Of a stretch of DNA of 9,040 nt, positions 5,809-9,040 are shown in pieces (the stretch's first letter is position 1; the number at the start of each line of letters is the position of its first letter). A program made the position numbers and the translations under genes. The notes below the pieces were generated by a model, which searched no databases, had not been told where the DNA came from, and was given only the letters and a program-made list of their open reading frames with translations. The DNA is from Pseudomonadota bacterium (GTDB lineage: Bacteria > Desulfobacterota > BSN033 > WVXP01 > G020346125), in contig JAUWDQ010000103.1 in assembly GCA_030608745.1 (NCBI GenBank), forward strand, positions 1 to 9,040, written 5' to 3'.

Positions 5809-6669
5809 TCAGGGACCGGTATTTTCATCAAAGGAGGTACGAAAACCTTCTTGATCGCACTCCATTTTCTCCAATTCCGCCTTTGTCTTCAGTTCCTCGG
5901 CCTTTCCCACCTCCTCTTCAAGATCCTTCCAGATACCCCCATATATTTTGATGAAATCCTCATTGAACCGGATCTTAATGGTATCTCTCGGTCTGACAAG
6001 GGGTATGGAGTTCACTGTCTTGGCGGTCCCAGGGCGGGCAGAGAAGACTATGACTCGATCTGAAAGGGATATGGCTTCTTCCAGGTCATGGGTAACGAAA
6101 AGGATTGTATTACCAGTACCGCCCCAAAGCTCCAACAATTGATTTTCCAATATCAGTCGCGTTTGAGCATCCACGGCAGAAAAGGGCTCGTCCATGAGTA
6201 AGACATCCGGATTATAAATTAACGTACGCGCTAGCGAAGCGCGTTTGCGCATGCCCCCTGATAACTCGTTGGGAAAATGATCCTCAAACCCGGCTAATCC
6301 CACACGATTTATCAGCTTTATGGCCTGTGACTTTCGCTCCGATTTGGATACATCTCGAATCTCCAGGCCGATTTCGATATTTTCCCGTGTTGTCCTCCAG
6401 GGTAGCAGGTTGTCCTTCTGAGTGATATAGCCGATCTTGGTATTGATGCCTTTCAGCAATTGGCCATCCAGGGAAATCTCTCCCGTCGTTGGCCTGAGGA
6501 GGCCCGCAATAATATTCAATAACGTGGATTTGCCGCATCCACTGGGACCGACAATGGAGAGGAATTCCCCCTCCTTGACATCGATATTGATGTCGATCAA
6601 GGCCTGCAATTCCCTCTCATCCCTCGTAAAAACCTTGCTGATGTTCCTCAGTACTATTTTGTCAGGCAT
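5809..6669 (-). CDS. ABC transporter ATP-binding protein, NitT/TauT (SsuB/TauB) family
   Basis: Cytoplasmic ATPase that drives the neighbouring permease. It has 286 residues. In order it shows the Walker A GPSGCGKST (41-49), Q-loop YITQKD (81-86), signature LSGGM (136-140), Walker B VLLMDEP (156-162), D-loop SAVD (164-167) and H-loop His194. All key residues are intact, so it should be active. A tail of about 35 residues after 250 (EEEVGKAEELKTKAELEKME and onward) is highly charged, probably helical, and somewhat longer than in SsuB/TauB. The ATG at 6669 has only a weak GGGG/GTAAAG upstream region. A large stem-loop separates it from the binding-protein gene, which could lower its expression relative to that gene. 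Confidence 0.95.
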   Translation of the reverse strand: MPDKIVLRNISKVFTRDERELQALIDINIDVKEGEFLSIVGPSGCGKSTLLNIIAGLLRPTTGEISLDGQLLKGINTKIGYITQKDNLLPWRTTRENIEIGLEIRDVSKSERKSQAIKLINRVGLAGFEDHFPNELSGGMRKRASLARTLIYNPDVLLMDEPFSAVDAQTRLILENQLLELWGGTGNTILFVTHDLEEAISLSDRVIVFSARPGTAKTVNSIPLVRPRDTIKIRFNEDFIKIYGGIWKDLEEEVGKAEELKTKAELEKMECDQEGFRTSFDENTGP

Positions 6670-6673
6670 TCAC

Positions 6674-6802
6674 TTTACCCCAAAAGAAAGAAGCAGCCAG
6701 CAGCTTTGTTCAGTTATTTGCTATGAAGCAGAAGAGGATTACTAGTGTTGATCCCTTTGGCTGCTGGCTGCCCAATTCGAGCCCTATATTCTTTAGGGTA
6801 AA
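6674..6802. repeat. Large two-part inverted repeat between binding-protein and ATPase genes
   Basis: The inner arms are a perfect 12-bp pair, GCAGCCAGCAGC (6693-6704) and GCTGCTGGCTGC (6760-6771). The outer arms are a near-perfect pair, TTTACCCCAAAAGAA (6674-6688) and TTCTTTAGGGTAAA (6789-6802). The right outer arm includes the stop codon region of the binding-protein gene and the left one lies just ahead of the ATPase start. In the polycistronic RNA this would fold into a long hairpin with a 55-nt central loop. By analogy with hairpins after malE-type genes it could protect the upstream message or cause partial termination. Confidence 0.7.
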
Positions 6803-7791
6803 TATTTGTTGGTGGCTATCTCATCGAATGGATATTTCTTCTTGACCTTCTTCAAGAACAAGATGAATTCCTGCCCTGCATCGACACCTGATTTGGTAAT
6901 TCTCCCATCGGCCGCATAGGCTAACTTGTGGGACTTCCAGATTAAATCGTGGAGACCTGGGTCGACCTTTGGCATCCTTTCTTTCATTACCTGTAATGCC
7001 TTGTCCGGGTTTTCCCTGATGAGACGCTCTGCCTTGACCATGCCCTTCACGAAAGCCCTGGTTATATCTGGATGTTGCTCGATATAATCCTTGCTCCCGA
7101 CAACGGAGATATAGAGATAGTCACTGAAGAAAGGGATCTCCCCTCCTATGATGTCTACAAAGTATCTGGCACCAAAGTTCTTAACACAATACGCGGGGAC
7201 GGGTTCGGAACGTACAATGATGTCAACCTTGTTCGTCTTTATGGCTGCATAATAGGCGCTCGATTTCCCGATGGGCATGAGATTGACATCCCTCTCTGGA
7301 TCGAGATCGCTGTAATTCTTGATGATATATCGAGCAAGGACGTCCGTACCGCTCCCTCTTCCGGTAACCCCAATCGTCAGGCCTTTTATCTGGGGAATTC
7401 TCTCCTTGAGAGGAAGTTTTTCTATACCTGGTTTTACCCCCTTCCGAATGGCTAAAGTACTCCCCATCTTGGTCATCATTGCACAAACGGCCAAGAGATC
7501 CTTACCCTTTGCCTTTGCCTTGGTAACCTTGTCAACGGTCCCCAGATAAAATTGGGCATCTCCTGAAATAACGATTGTGGCTGCTTTTGAGCCGCTTCCA
7601 GTCCTTATCTCCTCGACCTCCAATCCATTCTCCTTGAAGAACCCTAAGTCTTGGCCCACAAAAAATGGAGTGTAAAGGTACCCGATTGATGAAAATGTCG
7701 CCTTAATCTTAGTAGCTGCTGATGCTACACCACATAAGAAACTCATTGCCAACAAGGTAGCAATAAACAGACAAAAAATTTTCTTTCTCAT
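6793..7791 (-). CDS. Periplasmic substrate-binding protein, NMT1/THI5-SsuA-TauA-like
   Basis: Solute receptor of the adjacent ABC importer, 332 residues. Residues 1-25 form a Sec signal peptide: MRKK, hydrophobic core to about 20, then GVASA before Ala26. Cys20 is not in a lipobox, so a soluble periplasmic protein is likely. The mature protein has the family layout. It opens with the N-terminal lobe (TFSSIGYLYTPFFVGQDLGFF, where the new ligand-handling loop begins, then GLEVEEIRTGSGSKA). It continues with the hinge-region block GLTIGVTGRGSGTDVLARYI and the C-terminal lobe with VDIIVRSEPVPAYC. The ATG at 7791 has a G-run ribosome site (GGGGGG) about 7 nt upstream. Relatives bind nitrate, taurine, alkanesulfonates, aromatic acids or pyrimidine precursors; the ligand here is unknown. 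It is followed by an RNA stem-loop and the ATPase and permease genes. Confidence 0.93.
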   Translation of the reverse strand: MRKKIFCLFIATLLAMSFLCGVASAATKIKATFSSIGYLYTPFFVGQDLGFFKENGLEVEEIRTGSGSKAATIVISGDAQFYLGTVDKVTKAKAKGKDLLAVCAMMTKMGSTLAIRKGVKPGIEKLPLKERIPQIKGLTIGVTGRGSGTDVLARYIIKNYSDLDPERDVNLMPIGKSSAYYAAIKTNKVDIIVRSEPVPAYCVKNFGARYFVDIIGGEIPFFSDYLYISVVGSKDYIEQHPDITRAFVKGMVKAERLIRENPDKALQVMKERMPKVDPGLHDLIWKSHKLAYAADGRITKSGVDAGQEFILFLKKVKKKYPFDEIATNKYLP

Positions 7792-7822
7792 ATCTAACCC
7801 CCCTTTTTCAATTCATCCCATC

Positions 7823-8087
7823 TCAATTTATACGGACCTGAGAAATCTTATGCCGTGCCTCACCTCCTTCCATCTTGGAGAGCTCGAACCACTTCCTCTT
7901 CTCAAACACCTCTTCGTATCAAAATCTCCGCAATATGTCAAGGTATTTTTGAATGGGAGTTTCCTGCTCTTCTGGGGGGACTCCATTGTCCCTGAGTGTT
8001 ATCTGCTGGAGAAGGGCCACTTTGGAGGCAATGAATTGAAGGAATAAGTGAGCGCTCCAGAGAAGTAAAGTTTATCTCTATCGACAT
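7823..8087 (-). pseudogene. Broken small gene with one frameshift and one in-frame TGA
   Basis: Minus-strand coding-like sequence of unknown family, 31 nt ahead of the binding-protein start. From an ATG at 8087 it reads MSIEINFTSLERS. It must then shift frame near 8045-8057 (one extra base) to continue as HLFLQFIASKVALLQQIT, LRDNGVPPEEQETPIQKYL and DILRRF. It meets TGA at 7919-7921 and resumes in the same frame as YEEVFEKRKWFELSK and MEGGEARHKISQVRIN, ending at TGA 7823-7825. The span of 265 bp equals 88 codons plus one base. The amphipathic, charged composition on both sides of the lesions argues for a real gene of about 87 residues that has decayed. Sequencing error is the main alternative; selenocysteine at the TGA is unlikely because a frameshift is also needed. 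No start ribosome site is evident. Confidence 0.45.
7913..7941 (-). promoter_or_regulatory. Candidate promoter of the ABC importer operon
   Basis: On the minus strand a perfect TTGACA (7936-7941) is followed by a 17-bp spacer and TACGAA (7913-7918, three of six bases). This would give a leader of about 115 nt before the binding-protein ATG. It lies inside the decayed coding sequence and covers its in-frame TGA, so it may be either a fortuitous match or a promoter that arose or was kept in the relic. Confidence 0.35.
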
Positions 8088-8128
8088 TGAGCCATATGTT
8101 TGTGACATACGAAAATTATGCTCATGCC

Positions 8129-8177
8129 AAGCCCGCCTTCCCAAAGAGGCAAAAATAGCAATGAATTGCGGGCTTTT
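8129..8177. terminator. Long-loop stem after the crotonase gene
   Basis: AAGCCCGC (8129-8136) and GCGGGCTT (8168-8175) form a perfect 8-bp, GC-rich stem with a 31-nt loop. On the plus strand it is followed by TTATT, but no plus-strand gene ends here. On the minus strand it lies about 30-80 nt after the crotonase stop but lacks a trailing U-run. It probably marks the crotonase 3' end; true termination is uncertain. Confidence 0.3.
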
Positions 8178-8206
8178 ATTCGTCTAAGGCCAAGGGAACA
8201 ACACTG

Positions 8207-8998
8207 TTACTTACCTTTGAACACAGGTTCCCTCTTGGCAAAAAAGGCCTCTACCGCCTCGTCGTGATCCTCAGACCCCCAAAGAATAGAAAACAATTCT
8301 GTCTCTAGTAGGTTTGCGTCTCTACCTGTCATATCTACGCATGAATTTACGAGCTTTTTTATGAACCGAATGGATAGGGGGGCGTTTTTGGATATCCTCT
8401 TTGCAAGGTCTTTTGCTATTGGAACTACCTCATTCTTCTCGACAACTTTATCAACGAGGCCCAAACTAAGAGCCTTTTCGGCCGAGATAATCTCCCCTGT
8501 CAACATTAGCAGGAGAGCCTTTGACCTTCCCACAGTGCGAACCAATCGTTTTCCACCTCCCCATGATGTCATTATCCCCATGTTGATCTGTCGGAATCCG
8601 AATCTTGCCTCTTTTGAAGCAATTCTGTAATCGCATGCCAATGCAAATTCACATCCTCCCCCGAAGGCATATCCGTTAATTGCCGCGATTACGGGAATAT
8701 CAATCCCTTCAATACTGTCGAGCAAATCTCCGTACAAGATCGACATTTCCCTCCCTTTATGAAGGCTATCGAGCGTTTGGAAGTATTTTAGATCTCCTCC
8801 CGAGATGAATGCGTCATCTCCGCTTCCTGTTAATATGAGGGTTAGGATCTCACTATCCTGTTTAATCCGGTCAACAAGAGCTCGTAGTTCCAGCGTTGTA
8901 TCAATATCAATGGCATTCTTTCGCTCTGGACGATCTATCGTAACAGTGGCGACTTTATCATCTTTTTCGAACCGTATGTTCTTAAAGGTTTCTGCCAT
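8207..8998 (-). CDS. Crotonase-fold enoyl-CoA hydratase/isomerase family protein
   Basis: Cytosolic acyl-CoA enzyme of 263 residues, full family length. The two oxyanion-hole segments are present: AFISGGDLKYF (63-73) and NGYAFGGGCEFALACDYRIAS (108-128). Of the two catalytic glutamates of classical enoyl-CoA hydratase (rat Glu144 and Glu164), the first is kept as Glu117. The second falls at Gln137 in RFGFRQINMGI, so plain hydratase activity is doubtful and an isomerase, decarboxylase or other crotonase reaction is possible. SWGGGKRLVRTVGRSKA and the ISAEKALSLGLVDKVV region are typical. The ATG at 8998 has AGGAGG about 10 nt upstream. It is the first gene of the minus-strand group; a 120-nt gap with a hairpin separates it from the decayed gene. 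Coupling to the importer is only suggested by shared strand. Confidence 0.92.
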   Translation of the reverse strand: MAETFKNIRFEKDDKVATVTIDRPERKNAIDIDTTLELRALVDRIKQDSEILTLILTGSGDDAFISGGDLKYFQTLDSLHKGREMSILYGDLLDSIEGIDIPVIAAINGYAFGGGCEFALACDYRIASKEARFGFRQINMGIMTSWGGGKRLVRTVGRSKALLLMLTGEIISAEKALSLGLVDKVVEKNEVVPIAKDLAKRISKNAPLSIRFIKKLVNSCVDMTGRDANLLETELFSILWGSEDHDEAVEAFFAKREPVFKGK

Positions 8999-9040
8999 TT
9001 TCGTCCATCCTCCTAAACTCCCATGAATGGAATTCCAAAA

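Noticed and set aside
7919..7921. In-frame TGA as a selenocysteine codon
   Set aside because: I see no convincing bacterial SECIS-like hairpin just downstream, and the same gene also needs a frameshift, which points to decay or sequence error.
7850..8047. Plus-strand open frame of 65 codons in the gap before the binding-protein gene
   Set aside because: It is antisense to the decayed minus-strand gene, which has the more protein-like translation, and it has no ribosome site.
7938..8144. Minus-strand open frame of 68 codons
   Set aside because: Only its middle part (SMSIEINFTSLERS) is protein-like. Past about 8045 the convincing coding signal moves to another frame, so it is part of the decayed gene rather than an intact one.
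8028..8168. 11-bp direct repeat GCAATGAATTG at 8028-8038 and 8158-8168, possible target-site duplication
   Set aside because: Repeats of this length are expected by chance in 9 kb. No element with matching ends lies between the copies.

Overview
The window looks like bacterial chromosome from an anaerobic, Desulfobacterota-type (former Deltaproteobacteria) lineage. That placement is inference from gene style and content: RNase PH/RdgB next to a tRNA, NitT/TauT-type uptake, crotonase and DRE-TIM acyl-CoA chemistry, TTGACA-type promoters, and a palindromic dispersed-repeat-like element. No phage, IS transposase, CRISPR array or rRNA is visible.

Left part (1-1860). An open frame runs off the left edge on the minus strand and encodes an Ig-like/secreted-type domain. 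A small cupin gene follows on the plus strand with a recognisable promoter. Next come tRNA-Arg(UCU) on minus and a 464-bp gene-free stretch. That stretch holds a 129-bp element with imperfect terminal inverted repeats and a run of small hairpins. A small plus-strand gene then encodes a secreted protein of unknown function.

Middle (1855-4780). A minus-strand transcription unit reads rph (RNase PH), rdgB (dITP/XTP pyrophosphatase), tRNA-Pro(UGG). The rdgB stop codon lies inside the tRNA gene. A good promoter sits just ahead of rph and argues for a shorter rph start than the longest frame. Divergent from it, a plus-strand gene encodes a 414-aa DRE-TIM metallolyase (HMG-CoA lyase / isopropylmalate synthase / homocitrate synthase superfamily) with altered signature residues. 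It is preceded by a 19-codon leader ORF with a strong ribosome-binding site that overlaps its start as TAATG.

Right part (4955-8998), all minus strand. The order of transcription is crotonase-family enzyme, a broken small gene (one frameshift plus one in-frame TGA), periplasmic substrate-binding protein, a large intercistronic stem-loop, ABC ATPase, ABC permease. The last three form a complete NitT/TauT/SsuABC-type importer. The stem-loop probably sets a higher level of binding protein than of the membrane components. Together with the crotonase and the convergent DRE-TIM lyase, the segment suggests uptake and CoA-dependent handling of a small organic compound. The substrate cannot be read from the sequence.

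The items most worth a second look are the leader ORF coupled to the unusual DRE-TIM enzyme, the rdgB/tRNA-Pro overlap, the intra-operon stem-loop and the decayed small gene.
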